From NCBI RefSeq assembly GCF_031456295.1, contig NZ_JAVDUJ010000001.1, positions 1,860,001-1,924,000 on the forward strand: a stretch of DNA of 64,000 bases, given 5' to 3'. Origin of the DNA: Arcanobacterium_A hippocoleae. GTDB taxonomy: Bacteria > Actinomycetota > Actinomycetes > Actinomycetales > Actinomycetaceae. The position numbers and the translations under genes are program-made. Below, piece by piece: positions 26,001-35,345 of the stretch (position 1 is its first letter; each line of letters starts with the position of its first letter). The notes below the pieces were generated by a model. It did not search any database and was not told the DNA's origin. It worked only from the letters and a program-made list of their open reading frames with translations.

Positions 26001-26556
26001 TTTGCCAAATCGCGATGGTGATCATATGGTGAATGGTGCAGGAAAGGCGCGTCTCTTTGACGGGCGTACCGGCGAGCCATTCCCAGAGCCAGTTTCGGTG
26101 GGCTATATGTACATGCTGAAGCTCCATCACTTGGTAGATGATAAGATTCACGCCCGCTCTACCGGCCCATACTCGATGGTCACCCAGCAGCCACTTGGTG
26201 GTAAAGCACAATTCGGTGGTCAGCGATTTGGTGAAATGGAAGTTTGGGCGCTGGAAGCTTATGGTGCTGCGCATACACTCCAAGAGATGCTGACGATCAA
26301 GTCTGACGATACTGTCGGTCGCGTAAAAGTCTATGAAGCGATTGTGAAGGGCGATAACGTCCCAGAGCCAGGGATCCCAGAATCATTCAAGGTCTTGATG
26401 CAGGAAATGCGTTCACTGTGCCTGAATGTGGAAGCTCTTGATGCTGCAGGTAACTCGATCAACTTGCAAGACACTGATGAAGATGCGTTTAAGGCTCCGC
26501 AGTCTGTAGGAGTTCAGACGGGTCTTGAAGATCTTCAGACAGGCGCGGATTTCTAA
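23086..26556 (+). CDS. rpoB: DNA-directed RNA polymerase beta subunit
   Basis: A 1156-residue beta subunit, forming with beta-prime the active site of RNA polymerase. The rifampicin-binding cluster (bases 24316-24408) has GTSQLSQFMDQNN and THRRRLSALGPGG with the drug-sensitive residues (His430, Ser435 here). Further on are EGPNIGLIGSLA, NYEDAIILSER, GDKMAGRHGNKGV and the C-terminal GGKAQFGGQRFGEMEVWALEAYGA region. Translation starts at TTG 23086 after GGGAAGGAAC. The length is typical for actinobacteria. Confidence 0.98.
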   Translation: MAASSTSIYDKLTVKDGKLVPDRVSFAKLTEPLAVPDLLALQTASYGWLIGSDEWRAEHPGEKSGLEEIFDEVSPIENTARTMGLVLSNPHLEEEKATIAECRDKDMTYSAALYVTAEFQNYETGEIKSQTTFIGDFPIMTPQGTFIVNGTERVVVSQLVRSPGVYFERAVDKGTDKLIYSTKIIPSRGAWLEFEIDKKDVVGVRIDRKRKQSVTIFLKALGMTESEIRETFKEYPVLIETLEKDTIDTQEGALQDLYRKLRPGEPPTAEAGRNLLKNFYFNNKRYDLTKVGRYKINKKLGLEIESSKRQLLLDDIIATLRYLLALHAGEAKLVNVEGGREVVLETDDIDHFGNRRIRAVGELIQNQVRTGLSRLDRMVRERMTTQEAEAITPSSLINIRPIVAAIKEFFGTSQLSQFMDQNNPLAGLTHRRRLSALGPGGLSRDRASMEVRDVHPSHYGRMCPIETPEGPNIGLIGSLASFGRVNSFGFIETPYRKVVDGRVTDEVDYLDAADEDRYAVAQASAKVDENGYFIDDEVLVRLPGGEPALVPPAEVGYMDVSARQMCSVGTAMIPFLEHDDANRALMGANMQRQAVPLIRPVAPLVGTGMEARVAIDGRDATVAEAPGVVVEVSADAVLVEQDNGVRKLYKLTKFERSNPGNCTNQRVAVAEGDRVETGSLIADGPATSGGELALGQNLLVAFMAWNGYNYEDAIILSERCQSEDILTSIHIEEHEVDARDTKLGPEEITRDIPNVSEDTLSHLDERGIIRIGAEVNAGDILVGKITPKGETELTSEERLLRAIFGEKAKEVRDTSLRVPHGESGIVIGVKEFNSDNHDELAADVRQTVRVYIAQRRKITIGDKMAGRHGNKGVISRILPIEDMPFMEDGTPVDIVLNPLGVPSRMNLGQVFELHLGWIAAQGWDATEARKNGEAWAQRLPENAVKTDGRQNVATPVFDGVLSDELNGLLGCTLPNRDGDHMVNGAGKARLFDGRTGEPFPEPVSVGYMYMLKLHHLVDDKIHARSTGPYSMVTQQPLGGKAQFGGQRFGEMEVWALEAYGAAHTLQEMLTIKSDDTVGRVKVYEAIVKGDNVPEPGIPESFKVLMQEMRSLCLNVEALDAAGNSINLQDTDEDAFKAPQSVGVQTGLEDLQTGADF

Positions 26557-26569
26557 AACCGCGTGCACA

Positions 26570-26607
26570 GTTTGCCAGACGGCCAAAACGCCCGCCGTCT
26601 GGCAAAC
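26570..26607 (+). promoter_or_regulatory. Stem-loop between rpoB and rpoC
   Basis: A perfect 13-base repeat (GTTTGCCAGACGG, 26570-26582, and its complement at 26595-26607), with no T-run. It is probably an mRNA processing or stability element rather than a terminator, because rpoC has no clear promoter of its own. Confidence 0.55.
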
Positions 26608-26659
26608 TACAGGAAAAGAATTTAAAGCCTCGGCGTAAAAATCTTCGGAAGTAGGAATC

Positions 26660-29600
26660 TTGCTCGACGTTAATCTCTTCGATCAGCTCCACATCTCGTT
26701 GGCAACATCTGACGATATTCGTTCCTGGTCACACGGCACAGTGACGAAACCTGAAACAATTAATTACCGTACTTTGAAGCCTGAAAAAGATGGTCTTTTT
26801 GGCGAACAGATTTTCGGTCCAACTCGTGATTGGGAATGTGCGTGCGGGAAGTATAAGCGGCCACGTTACAAGGGTATTGTTTGTGAACGCTGTGGCGTAG
26901 AAGTCACGCGTTCAAAAGTGCGCCGTGAGCGCATGGGGCATATTGAGCTTGCCGCACCGGTTACACACATCTGGTATTTCAAGGGTGTGCCAAGCCGTCT
27001 TGGATATCTTTTAGACGTAGCTCCAAAAGATCTCGAAAAAGTAATTTACTTTGCTGCATATATGGTGACGGATGTGGATGCACAGCGCCGTCATGACGAT
27101 CTGCCCACCCTTACTGCAGAATATGAGCTTGAGCGGAAAAGCCTTGAGCAGGAACGTAATGTGCAAATTGAGAAGGCATTAAAGGCTGAAGAAGAAGCTT
27201 TGAAAGCAGCAGAAGCAGCCAAAACTCCTGCAGAGCGGAATAAGATCAAGCGCATCGCAGAAGCCGAAACAAAGCGCGTGCGCCGTCAATATGAGGAAGA
27301 TCTTGCTCGCCTGGAAGAAGTTTGGGATAAATTTACCAAGCTGAAGGTTGGCGATTTGGAAGGTGATGAAGAAGCATACCGCGCAATGGAATTGCGCTGG
27401 GGTGATTACTTCCATGCTTGCCGTGGTGCTGAAGCAGTGCAGCGCCGGTTGCAGAATTTTGATTTGCAAGCAGAGCATGAGGCACTGCTCGAACAAATCG
27501 AGACGGGTACGGCACAGCGAAAGACCCGCGCTTTGAAGCGAATCAAAGTTGTGAATGCATTTTTGCACTCCGGCACGAAGCCAGAAGCGATGGTACTCGA
27601 TGCGCTCCCAGTGATTCCACCGGATTTGCGTCCAATGGTGCAACTTGATGGTGGCCGTTTTGCAACATCTGATCTGAACGATCTTTACCGTCGGGTAATC
27701 AATCGTAATAATCGTTTGAAGCGCATGATTGATTTGAACGCGCCAGAGATCATGGTAAATAACGAAAAGCGAATGCTGCAGGAAGCTGTGGATGCGCTTT
27801 TCGATAATGGTCGCCGTGGTCGTCCGGTACAAGGTGCGGGCAATCGTCCGTTGAAGTCGATTTCGGATATGCTCAAAGGTAAGCAGGGGCGTTTCCGGCA
27901 AAACTTGCTTGGTAAGCGTGTCGATTATTCTGGTCGTTCTGTGATCGTCGTCGGTCCAACCCTGAAATTGCATCAATGCGGTCTGCCAAAGACGATGGCA
28001 CTCGAACTCTTCAAGCCGTTTGTCCAAAAGCGGCTTGTGGATCTCGAATTGGCAAAGAATATTAAGGCTGCAAAGCGTCTCATCGAGCGTCAGCATGATG
28101 AGGTTTTTGATGTGCTCGAAGAAGTTATTCGCGAGCATCCAGTATTGCTCAACCGTGCACCAACGCTGCACCGTCTCGGGATTCAGGCTTTCGAGCCGCA
28201 GCTGATCGAAGGTAAGGCGATCCGTTTGCATCCGCTCGTCTGTTCGGCATTCAACGCCGATTTCGACGGCGATCAGATGGCTGTGCATTTGCCGCTTTCA
28301 GCAGAAGCACAGGCAGAAGCACGCATCTTGATGCTCTCTGCAAATAATATTTTGAAGCCTTCAGATGGTCGCCCGGTGACGGTGCCATCGCAGGATATGA
28401 TCATTGGGCTTTACCATTTGACGATGCTGCGTGCAGGTGGAATCGGCGAAGGTCGTTATTTCACTTCCGTAGCTGAAGCACAGATGGCTTGGGATCTGGG
28501 CGATTTGGATCTGAACTCGTTGGTTCACATTCGCTTCCAGGCAGACGAAATTGTGCTGCCACGTGATTTCCAGACTCCTGAAGGCTACACCGAAGGTGCT
28601 GCGATCGTCCTTGAAACATCACTTGGGCGCTGTTTATTTAACGACGCATTGCCGACCGCTTTCCCATTCATTAACGAAGTGGTGGGGAAGAAGGTGCTTG
28701 GCGCGATCGTGAATGAACTGGCTGAGCGTTATTCCAAGGTCGAAGTTGGCGCTTCACTTGATGCATTGAAGAATACTGGTTTCTACTGGGGTGGTCGCTC
28801 TGGCGTGACGATTGCCGTCTCTGACGTGAAGACTCCAGCAAATAAAGCTGAGATTTTGGCTGCTGCCGAAAAGCGTGCAGCAAAGATCGAGCAGGAGTAC
28901 CAGGAAGGTAATATTCGCGATGAGGATCGCCGCCGCGATTTGGTGGAATTGTGGACGGAAGTAACCGACCAAGTGGCTGACGAAATGCGTGACCAGTTCG
29001 ATGACTGGAATAACGTGAATATCATGGTGACCTCTGGTGCACGTGGTAACTGGATGCAGATTCGTCAGGTGGCGGGGATGCGCGGTCTTGTGGCTGATCC
29101 AAAGGGCGAAATTATTCCGCGTCCAATTACTTCCAATTATCGTGAAGGACTTTCTGCGCTGGAATACTTCACTGCGACCCACGGTGCACGTAAAGGTCTT
29201 GCTGATACTGCTTTGCGTACCGCAGAATCCGGTTACCTGACCCGTCGTCTTGTAGACGTGGCGCAAGACGTGATTGTGCGTGAAGCAGATTGCGGTACCA
29301 CGCGCGGTTTGCTCAAGCCAATTATCGTTACTGATGCTGAGGGCAACGAAAGTCGTTCAGAAGATATCGAGACCTCAGTATTTGCACGTACTTTGGCAAA
29401 AGATGCGGTGGATGCCAATGGCAATGTGATAGTCGAAGCGGGCACTGATATTGGTGATGTCGCACTTGAAAAGCTGATCGATGCAGGGATCAAGGAAATT
29501 ACGGTACGCTCCGTTTTGACCTGTAATTCCCGCGTTGGTACTTGTGCAAAGTGCTATGGTCGCTCACTGGCTACCGGTAAGCTCGTTGATATTGGCGAAG

Positions 29601-30553
29601 CAGTCGGGATCGTTTCGGCGCAGTCCATTGGCGAACCTGGTACTCAGCTGACGATGCGTACCTTCCACACTGGTGGTGCTGCTTCCGCAGAAGATATCAC
29701 TCAGGGTCTGCCGCGTGTGCAAGAGCTTTTTGAAGCACGTACACCAAAGGGTGAAGCACCAATTGCGGAAGCTGCTGGCCGGCTCGAAGTAGAAGATCTT
29801 GAGCGTTCGCGCCGCTTGATTATCAAGCGTGATGACGGCGATGAAGATTTGGTTTATCTCGTCGGTAAGCGCGCAAAGATGCTGGTCCCAGAAGGATCGC
29901 ATGTTACTGTTGGAACCCAGATCGTCGAAGGTTTGATCGATCCAAAGAAGGTCTTGCGGATTTCTGGTCGTCGGGCTGCGCAACTCTTCCTAGTATCTGA
30001 AGTACAGCATGTCTACCGCTCACAGGGCGTGGAAATCCACGATAAGCATATCGAAGTGATCGTGCGCCAGATGTTGCGCCGGGTGACGGTGCTTGAGGCC
30101 GGCTCTACCGATTTGCTTCCGGGCGAGCTTGTGGATGTATCCGTCTTTGAAGATGCAAATCGTGCAGCATTGGCTGAAGGCGGGAAGCCAGCTTCTGGTC
30201 GCCCAGAGCTGATGGGCATCACCAAGGCTTCTTTGGCTACTGATTCTTGGCTTTCAGCTGCCTCCTTCCAGGAGACAACAAAGGTGCTCACTGAGGCTGC
30301 GCTGAATGCGAAGTCTGATCCGCTTGCGGGTCTGAAGGAGAATGTGATCCTCGGTAAGCTGATCCCAGCTGGTACTGGTTTGGAGACGCTGCGCGGAATG
30401 AAAGTCGAGCCAACTCCGGCTGCACGTAGTGAATACGAACAGCTGAACAATATCATCTCTCGTGATTTCGATTCATTGGATGATATCTACGGTTATAACG
30501 GTTTCGATGATTACGATTCTTCACTCGGCTATGGGTACGGGTTGAATTTCTAA
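26660..30553 (+). CDS. rpoC: DNA-directed RNA polymerase beta-prime subunit
   Basis: A 1297-residue catalytic subunit. The N-terminal zinc finger (CACGKYKRPRYKG, CERCGV), a charged coiled-coil insert at about residues 150-215 typical of actinobacteria, the rudder/lid part, and the magnesium-binding NADFDGDQMAVH are present. A second zinc site is made of CGTT and CNSRVGTCAKCYG, followed by the trigger-loop region GEPGTQLTMRTFHTGG. Translation begins at TTG 26660, the only start that fits the family N-terminus LDVNLFDQLHI. Confidence 0.98.
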   Translation: MLDVNLFDQLHISLATSDDIRSWSHGTVTKPETINYRTLKPEKDGLFGEQIFGPTRDWECACGKYKRPRYKGIVCERCGVEVTRSKVRRERMGHIELAAPVTHIWYFKGVPSRLGYLLDVAPKDLEKVIYFAAYMVTDVDAQRRHDDLPTLTAEYELERKSLEQERNVQIEKALKAEEEALKAAEAAKTPAERNKIKRIAEAETKRVRRQYEEDLARLEEVWDKFTKLKVGDLEGDEEAYRAMELRWGDYFHACRGAEAVQRRLQNFDLQAEHEALLEQIETGTAQRKTRALKRIKVVNAFLHSGTKPEAMVLDALPVIPPDLRPMVQLDGGRFATSDLNDLYRRVINRNNRLKRMIDLNAPEIMVNNEKRMLQEAVDALFDNGRRGRPVQGAGNRPLKSISDMLKGKQGRFRQNLLGKRVDYSGRSVIVVGPTLKLHQCGLPKTMALELFKPFVQKRLVDLELAKNIKAAKRLIERQHDEVFDVLEEVIREHPVLLNRAPTLHRLGIQAFEPQLIEGKAIRLHPLVCSAFNADFDGDQMAVHLPLSAEAQAEARILMLSANNILKPSDGRPVTVPSQDMIIGLYHLTMLRAGGIGEGRYFTSVAEAQMAWDLGDLDLNSLVHIRFQADEIVLPRDFQTPEGYTEGAAIVLETSLGRCLFNDALPTAFPFINEVVGKKVLGAIVNELAERYSKVEVGASLDALKNTGFYWGGRSGVTIAVSDVKTPANKAEILAAAEKRAAKIEQEYQEGNIRDEDRRRDLVELWTEVTDQVADEMRDQFDDWNNVNIMVTSGARGNWMQIRQVAGMRGLVADPKGEIIPRPITSNYREGLSALEYFTATHGARKGLADTALRTAESGYLTRRLVDVAQDVIVREADCGTTRGLLKPIIVTDAEGNESRSEDIETSVFARTLAKDAVDANGNVIVEAGTDIGDVALEKLIDAGIKEITVRSVLTCNSRVGTCAKCYGRSLATGKLVDIGEAVGIVSAQSIGEPGTQLTMRTFHTGGAASAEDITQGLPRVQELFEARTPKGEAPIAEAAGRLEVEDLERSRRLIIKRDDGDEDLVYLVGKRAKMLVPEGSHVTVGTQIVEGLIDPKKVLRISGRRAAQLFLVSEVQHVYRSQGVEIHDKHIEVIVRQMLRRVTVLEAGSTDLLPGELVDVSVFEDANRAALAEGGKPASGRPELMGITKASLATDSWLSAASFQETTKVLTEAALNAKSDPLAGLKENVILGKLIPAGTGLETLRGMKVEPTPAARSEYEQLNNIISRDFDSLDDIYGYNGFDDYDSSLGYGYGLNF

Positions 30554-30571
30554 GTATCATGGAGAACTGTG

Positions 30572-30620
30572 AGAGGCGAGATTGTGCGGATTAACACGTC
30601 ACAATCTCGCCTCTTTCTTT
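30572..30620 (+). terminator. Terminator of rpoBC
   Basis: AGAGGCGAGATTGTG (30572-30586) pairs perfectly with 30600-30614, followed by TTCTTT. Confidence 0.88.
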
Positions 30621-30648
30621 GACGTTGAAAGTCTATATTCGCTAGGCT
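30619..30648 (+). promoter_or_regulatory. Candidate promoter of the str operon
   Basis: TTGACG (30619-30624), 18-base spacer, TAGGCT (30643-30648), directly after the rpoBC terminator. The leader to rpsL would be about 195 bases. A second possible pair is TTGCAA (30707-30712) with TATTAG (30729-30734). Confidence 0.5.
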
Positions 30649-30848
30649 TAAACACGATGCCCGTTTCGGCTGCTTTTACGTTGCTTTTCTAATATCACAG
30701 TACTGGTTGCAAATGTTGCTGTGTGTTCTATTAGATAAAAGACGGTCGGACGTGAGGGAAGAACGGTGAATTCCCGGGCGCATGCTTGAAGTAAGTGCTT
30801 CTTGCGGCGGGCAATTAGCTAATATCGCATAGTTAAACAGGAGAAATA

Positions 30849-31223
30849 GTGCCTACTATTCAGCAGCTGGTTCGTAAGGGCCGCTCAAGCAAGGCGAGCC
30901 ACTCCAATACACCGGCGTTGAAGGCAAGTCCTCAGCGTCGTGGAGTTTGCACTCGCGTTTACACCACTACCCCGAAGAAGCCGAATTCGGCTCTCCGAAA
31001 AGTCGCTCGTGTGCGTCTTTCTTCCGGTATCGAAGTTTCTGCATATATTCCAGGTGAAGGTCATAACCTTCAAGAACACTCCATCGTGCTTGTGCGTGGT
31101 GGACGTGTGAAGGATCTTCCTGGTGTTCGTTACCATATCGTCCGTGGCGCCCTTGATACGCAGGGTGTGAAGAACCGTGCGCAGGCACGGTCGAAGTACG
31201 GCGCGAAGAAGGAGAAGAAGTAA
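30849..31223 (+). CDS. rpsL: 30S ribosomal protein S12
   Basis: A 124-residue S12, which controls decoding accuracy. The motifs TTTPKKPNSALRKVARVRL and VLVRGGRVKDLPGVRYH carry Lys at the positions where mutation gives streptomycin resistance (about 42 and 87 in other species), so the sequence is of the sensitive type. GTG start with AGGAGA upstream. The stop overlaps the rpsG start (TAATG), which couples translation. Confidence 0.97.
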   Translation: MPTIQQLVRKGRSSKASHSNTPALKASPQRRGVCTRVYTTTPKKPNSALRKVARVRLSSGIEVSAYIPGEGHNLQEHSIVLVRGGRVKDLPGVRYHIVRGALDTQGVKNRAQARSKYGAKKEKK

Positions 31224-31693
31224 TGCCACGTAAGGGTCCTGCACGCAAGCGTCCGTTGATTGCCGATCCAGTACACGGCTCAACGATCGTTACTCAGCTT
31301 ATTAACCGAGTGCTGCTTGACGGTAAGAAGTCCACTGCAGAGCGCATTGTTTATGGTGCACTCGATGCAGTTGCGGAAAAGACTGGTCAAGATTCCCTCG
31401 CAGTGCTCAAGCGCGCATTGGAAAATATCAAGCCACAGCTCGAAGTGAAGTCTCGCCGTGTTGGCGGCGCTACCTATCAGGTGCCAGTGGAAGTTAAGCC
31501 AGGTCGCGCAAATACTCTTGCACTTCGTTGGCTTGTGGATTTTTCCCGTCAGCGTCGTGAAAACACCATGCTTGAGCGTCTTCAGAATGAAATCATGGAT
31601 GCCGCTAATGGTCTTGGTGCAGCAGTGAAGCGTCGTGAAGACATGCATCGCATGGCTGAATCGAACCGCGCATTCGCACACTACCGCTGGTAA
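31223..31693 (+). CDS. rpsG: 30S ribosomal protein S7
   Basis: A 156-residue S7, a primary assembly protein of the 30S head near the tRNA exit path. Family features are PRKGPARKRP at the N-terminus, LINRVLLDGKKSTAERIVY, RRVGGATYQVPVEV and the terminal NRAFAHYRW. In several bacteria S7 represses the str operon. ATG overlaps the rpsL stop by one base; GGAGAAG precedes. Confidence 0.97.
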   Translation: MPRKGPARKRPLIADPVHGSTIVTQLINRVLLDGKKSTAERIVYGALDAVAEKTGQDSLAVLKRALENIKPQLEVKSRRVGGATYQVPVEVKPGRANTLALRWLVDFSRQRRENTMLERLQNEIMDAANGLGAAVKRREDMHRMAESNRAFAHYRW

Positions 31694-31765
31694 TCACAGC
31701 GTAATTTGCAATGTAAATCAAAGGTTGCCTGATTTTGGCAACCAGGCAAAAGAAAAGAGTTCTCA

Positions 31766-33886
31766 ATGGCACACGAAGTGCTTACTGACCTCACCAAGGT
31801 TCGGAATATCGGGATTATGGCGCATATTGATGCGGGTAAGACCACCGTTACTGAACGTATCCTGTTCTACACAGGCATTAACTATAAGATTGGTGAAACT
31901 CATGACGGCGCCTCCACCACTGACTGGATGGAGCAGGAAAAGGAACGTGGTATCACGATCACTTCCGCCGCTGTGACTTCCTTCTGGAAGAATCATCAGA
32001 TCAATATTATTGATACCCCAGGCCACGTTGATTTTACCGTCGAAGTAGAGCGCTCCTTGCGGGTACTTGACGGCGCCGTCGCAGTATTCGACGGTAAAGA
32101 GGGCGTGGAGCCACAGTCTGAAACGGTTTGGCGCCAGGCTGATAAGTACAATGTGCCACGTATCTGTTTCATCAATAAGATGGACAAGATGGGTGCAGAT
32201 TTCTACTTCTCAGTGAAGACGATTGAAGAGCGTTTGCACGCGACTCCGCTCGTGATGGCACTCCCGATCGGTGCAGAATCAACACTTTCGGGTGTAATTG
32301 ATTTGCTCTCAATGAAGGCGATCCGCTTCCCAGCTGAAGATGAAAAAGGCAATAAGACCATGGGCGCGATCGTGGTGGAAGAAGAAATTCCAGCCGATAT
32401 GCTCGAAAAAGCTGAAGAATACCGCGAAAAGCTGATCGAGAAAGTTGCAGAATCTGATGATGCACTTCTTGAGAAGTTCTTCGGTGGCGAAGAAATCTCG
32501 GTCGATGAGTTGCAGCAGCAGATTCGGAAGCTCACGATTGCCGGTGAAGTCTTCCCAGTATTCTGTGGTTCTGCATACAAGAACATCGGAATTCAGCTCG
32601 TGCTTGATGCAGTTGTTTCTTACCTGCCGTCTCCGCTTGATGTGGGTGCAGTGAAGGGCGTTAATCCGGCAAATGAAGATCAAGAGATGACTCGTGAACC
32701 TTCTGAAAAAGAACCGTTCTCAGCACTCGCATTCAAGATCGCAGTACACCCGTTCTTCGGTCGTCTCACCTTCATCCGCGTCTACTCTGGTAAAGTTGAC
32801 GCTGGTGCGCAGGTGCTCAATGCGACTAAGGGGAAGAAGGAACGCGTTGGAAAGATTTTCCAGATGCATTCCAATAAGGAAAACCCGGTAGACGTAGCAC
32901 ACGCTGGCCACATTTACGCAGTAGTTGGTTTGAAGGATACCACCACCGGTGATACGCTTTCGGATCAAGCTCATCCGATTTCACTCGAATCAATGACCTT
33001 CCCGGAGCCTGTGATTCACGTTGCGGTAGAGCCGAAGTCAAAGGGCGATCAGGAAAAGATGGGGATCGCGATTCAGAAACTTGCTGAAGAAGATCCAACC
33101 TTCACGGTGAAGCTTGATGAGGAAACCGGTCAGACCGTCATCGGCGGGATGGGCGAGCTCCACTTGGATATCATCGTTGATCGGATGCGCCGCGAGTTCA
33201 AAGTGGAAGCAAATGTTGGTGCGCCAATGGTTGCTTACCGTGAAACGATCCGCAAGGCTGTACAAAACGTTGAATACACGCACAAGAAGCAGACTGGTGG
33301 TTCTGGTCAGTTCGCGAAGGTGCTCGTTACTTTCGAGCCGCTTCCGGAAAATGACGAAGGTAATATTTACGAATTCGTTGATGCTGTGACCGGTGGTCGC
33401 GTGCCACGCGAATACATTCCGTCAGTTGATGCAGGTATTCAGGCAGCAATGGAGAATGGCGTGCTGGCAGGCTTCCCAATGGTTGGCGTGAAGGCAACTT
33501 TGGAAGACGGCGCATACCATGATGTCGATTCTTCTGAAATGGCGTTCAAGATTGCTGGTCAGATGGTCTTCCGTGAGGGTGCAAAGCGCGCTAACCCGGT
33601 GATTCTCGAACCAGTGATGGACGTTGAAGTTCGTACTCCAGAAGAGTATATGGGCGATGTGATTGGCGATCTTAACTCTCGCCGTGGTCAGATTGCTTCA
33701 ATGGAAGACGCAACGGGCGTGAAGATCGTCCGTGCGAATGTACCACTTTCCGAAATGTTTGGTTATGTTGGCGATTTGCGTTCAAAGACGCAGGGTCGTG
33801 CGGTGTACACCATGCAATTCGCAAAGTATCAAGAGGTTCCGAAGGCTGTTGCCGACGAAATCATCTCTAAGACCCGTGGCGAGTGA
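31766..33886 (+). CDS. fusA: Translation elongation factor G
   Basis: A 706-residue GTPase that drives ribosomal translocation. The GTP-binding motifs AHIDAGKTTVTER (G1), EKERGITIT switch I, DTPGHVDF (G3) and NKMDKMGAD (G4) are intact, then domains II to V, including the domain IV motif near GGSGQFAKV and VTGGRVPREYIPSVDAGIQ. No insertion or truncation. Third gene of the str operon, 72 bases after rpsG, with AAAAGAG before the ATG. Confidence 0.97.
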   Translation: MAHEVLTDLTKVRNIGIMAHIDAGKTTVTERILFYTGINYKIGETHDGASTTDWMEQEKERGITITSAAVTSFWKNHQINIIDTPGHVDFTVEVERSLRVLDGAVAVFDGKEGVEPQSETVWRQADKYNVPRICFINKMDKMGADFYFSVKTIEERLHATPLVMALPIGAESTLSGVIDLLSMKAIRFPAEDEKGNKTMGAIVVEEEIPADMLEKAEEYREKLIEKVAESDDALLEKFFGGEEISVDELQQQIRKLTIAGEVFPVFCGSAYKNIGIQLVLDAVVSYLPSPLDVGAVKGVNPANEDQEMTREPSEKEPFSALAFKIAVHPFFGRLTFIRVYSGKVDAGAQVLNATKGKKERVGKIFQMHSNKENPVDVAHAGHIYAVVGLKDTTTGDTLSDQAHPISLESMTFPEPVIHVAVEPKSKGDQEKMGIAIQKLAEEDPTFTVKLDEETGQTVIGGMGELHLDIIVDRMRREFKVEANVGAPMVAYRETIRKAVQNVEYTHKKQTGGSGQFAKVLVTFEPLPENDEGNIYEFVDAVTGGRVPREYIPSVDAGIQAAMENGVLAGFPMVGVKATLEDGAYHDVDSSEMAFKIAGQMVFREGAKRANPVILEPVMDVEVRTPEEYMGDVIGDLNSRRGQIASMEDATGVKIVRANVPLSEMFGYVGDLRSKTQGRAVYTMQFAKYQEVPKAVADEIISKTRGE

Positions 33887-33968
33887 GCCAACAGGTTAAA
33901 TTTACAAAAATACAATTCAACCAGTAGGATTTCACTTAGCCATGTTTTCCTGACGTCGATGAAAGTGC

Positions 33969-33974
33969 TAAAAT
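33969..33974 (+). promoter_or_regulatory. Candidate -10 of a separate tuf promoter
   Basis: TAAAAT at 33969-33974 in the 178-base fusA-tuf spacer; a weak -35 TTTTCC lies 18 bases upstream. A separate tuf promoter would fit the need for extra EF-Tu, but this is inference. Confidence 0.35.
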
Positions 33975-34064
33975 CGATCCGTTAAGGTTTGAAAAAGGCG
34001 CTAACGTCTATGTTTCGAAACTGACAAAGCTGAAAAACACTACCCGAGTCCCAGGAGGGCACAA

Positions 34065-35255
34065 GTGGCCAAGGCCAAGTATGATAAGTCCAAGCCGCAT
34101 ATGAACATCGGCACCATCGGTCACGTGGATCACGGTAAGACCACCACGACCGCAGCAATTACCAAGGTTCTCGCTGAGAAGTATCCAGATCTCAACGAGG
34201 TAACCGCATTCGAGAACATCGATAACGCTCCAGAAGAACGCGAGCGCGGGATTACGATCAACGTTGCACACGTTGAATACCAGACCGAAAAGCGTCACTA
34301 CGCACACGTTGACGCTCCAGGCCACGCCGATTACATCAAGAACATGATCACCGGCGCTGCACAGATGGATGGCGCGATCCTCGTGGTTGCTGCTACCGAC
34401 GGTGCAATGGCTCAGACCCGTGAGCACGTGCTGTTGGCTCGTCAGGTGGGCGTTCCACAGATCATCGTTGCACTGAACAAGTGCGATATGGTTGACGATC
34501 CAGAAATGATCGAACTCGTCGAGATGGAAATCCGCGAACTTCTTTCTGATAATGGCTACGACGGCGATAACGCTCCAGTGGTTCAGATTTCTGGTTACCA
34601 GGCACTTCAGGGTGAAGCACAGTGGGTTAAGTCCATCGAAGATTTGATGGAAGCAGTTGATACTTACTTCGACGATCCAGTTCGCGATCTCGACAAGCCA
34701 TTCCTGATGCCAATCGAAGACGTCTTCACAATTTCCGGCCGTGGTACCGTTGTTACCGGTCGTGTGGAGCGCGGTTTGCTCAACATCAACGAAGAAGTCG
34801 AAATTCTCGGCATTCGTGAAGCTCAGAAGACCACCGTTACTGGTATCGAAATGTTCCACAAGCAAATGGATCACGCAGATGCCGGCGAAAACTGCGGTCT
34901 TCTGCTTCGTGGCACCAAGCGTGATGAAGTTGAACGCGGTCAGGTTGTTGCAAAGCCAGGCACCATCACCCCACACACCGAATTCGAGGGTCAGGTGTAC
35001 GTGCTGAAGAAGGAAGAAGGCGGTCGCCACAATCCATTCTTCTCCAACTACCGTCCACAGTTCTACTTCCGGACCACGGATGTTACCGGTGTGATCACTC
35101 TTCCAGAAGGCACCGAAATGGTTATGCCAGGCGATAACACCACCATTACGGTTGAACTGATTCAGCCAATCGCAATGGAAGAAGGCCTCGGCTTCGCGAT
35201 TCGTGAAGGCGGTCGTACCGTTGGTTCAGGTCGTGTGACGAAGGTTATCAAGTAA
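34065..35255 (+). CDS. tuf: Translation elongation factor Tu
   Basis: A 396-residue GTPase that delivers aminoacyl-tRNA to the ribosome. Intact motifs are GHVDHGKTTTTAA (G1), ERERGITI (switch I), DAPGHADYIKNMITG (G3), NKCDMVDD (G4), and GRGTVVTGRVERG of domain II. It starts with GTG 34065 after AGGAGG. Codon use is strongly biased, as expected for the most abundant protein. Only one tuf copy is in the window. Confidence 0.98.
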   Translation: MAKAKYDKSKPHMNIGTIGHVDHGKTTTTAAITKVLAEKYPDLNEVTAFENIDNAPEERERGITINVAHVEYQTEKRHYAHVDAPGHADYIKNMITGAAQMDGAILVVAATDGAMAQTREHVLLARQVGVPQIIVALNKCDMVDDPEMIELVEMEIRELLSDNGYDGDNAPVVQISGYQALQGEAQWVKSIEDLMEAVDTYFDDPVRDLDKPFLMPIEDVFTISGRGTVVTGRVERGLLNINEEVEILGIREAQKTTVTGIEMFHKQMDHADAGENCGLLLRGTKRDEVERGQVVAKPGTITPHTEFEGQVYVLKKEEGGRHNPFFSNYRPQFYFRTTDVTGVITLPEGTEMVMPGDNTTITVELIQPIAMEEGLGFAIREGGRTVGSGRVTKVIK

Positions 35256-35284
35256 TTTATTTGCTTGAATATCGTCTTTGACTA

Positions 35285-35327
35285 ATAAGTGCAGGCTCCG
35301 AGCTTTTTGTTCGGAGCCTGCACTTAT
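35285..35327 (+). terminator. Terminator of the str operon
   Basis: A 17-base perfect inverted repeat (35285-35301 and 35311-35327) with a T-rich nine-base loop. The 308-base gap to rpsJ then holds the S10 promoter region. Confidence 0.88.
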
Positions 35328-35345
35328 CTCTGTGTAGTGTGCCAC

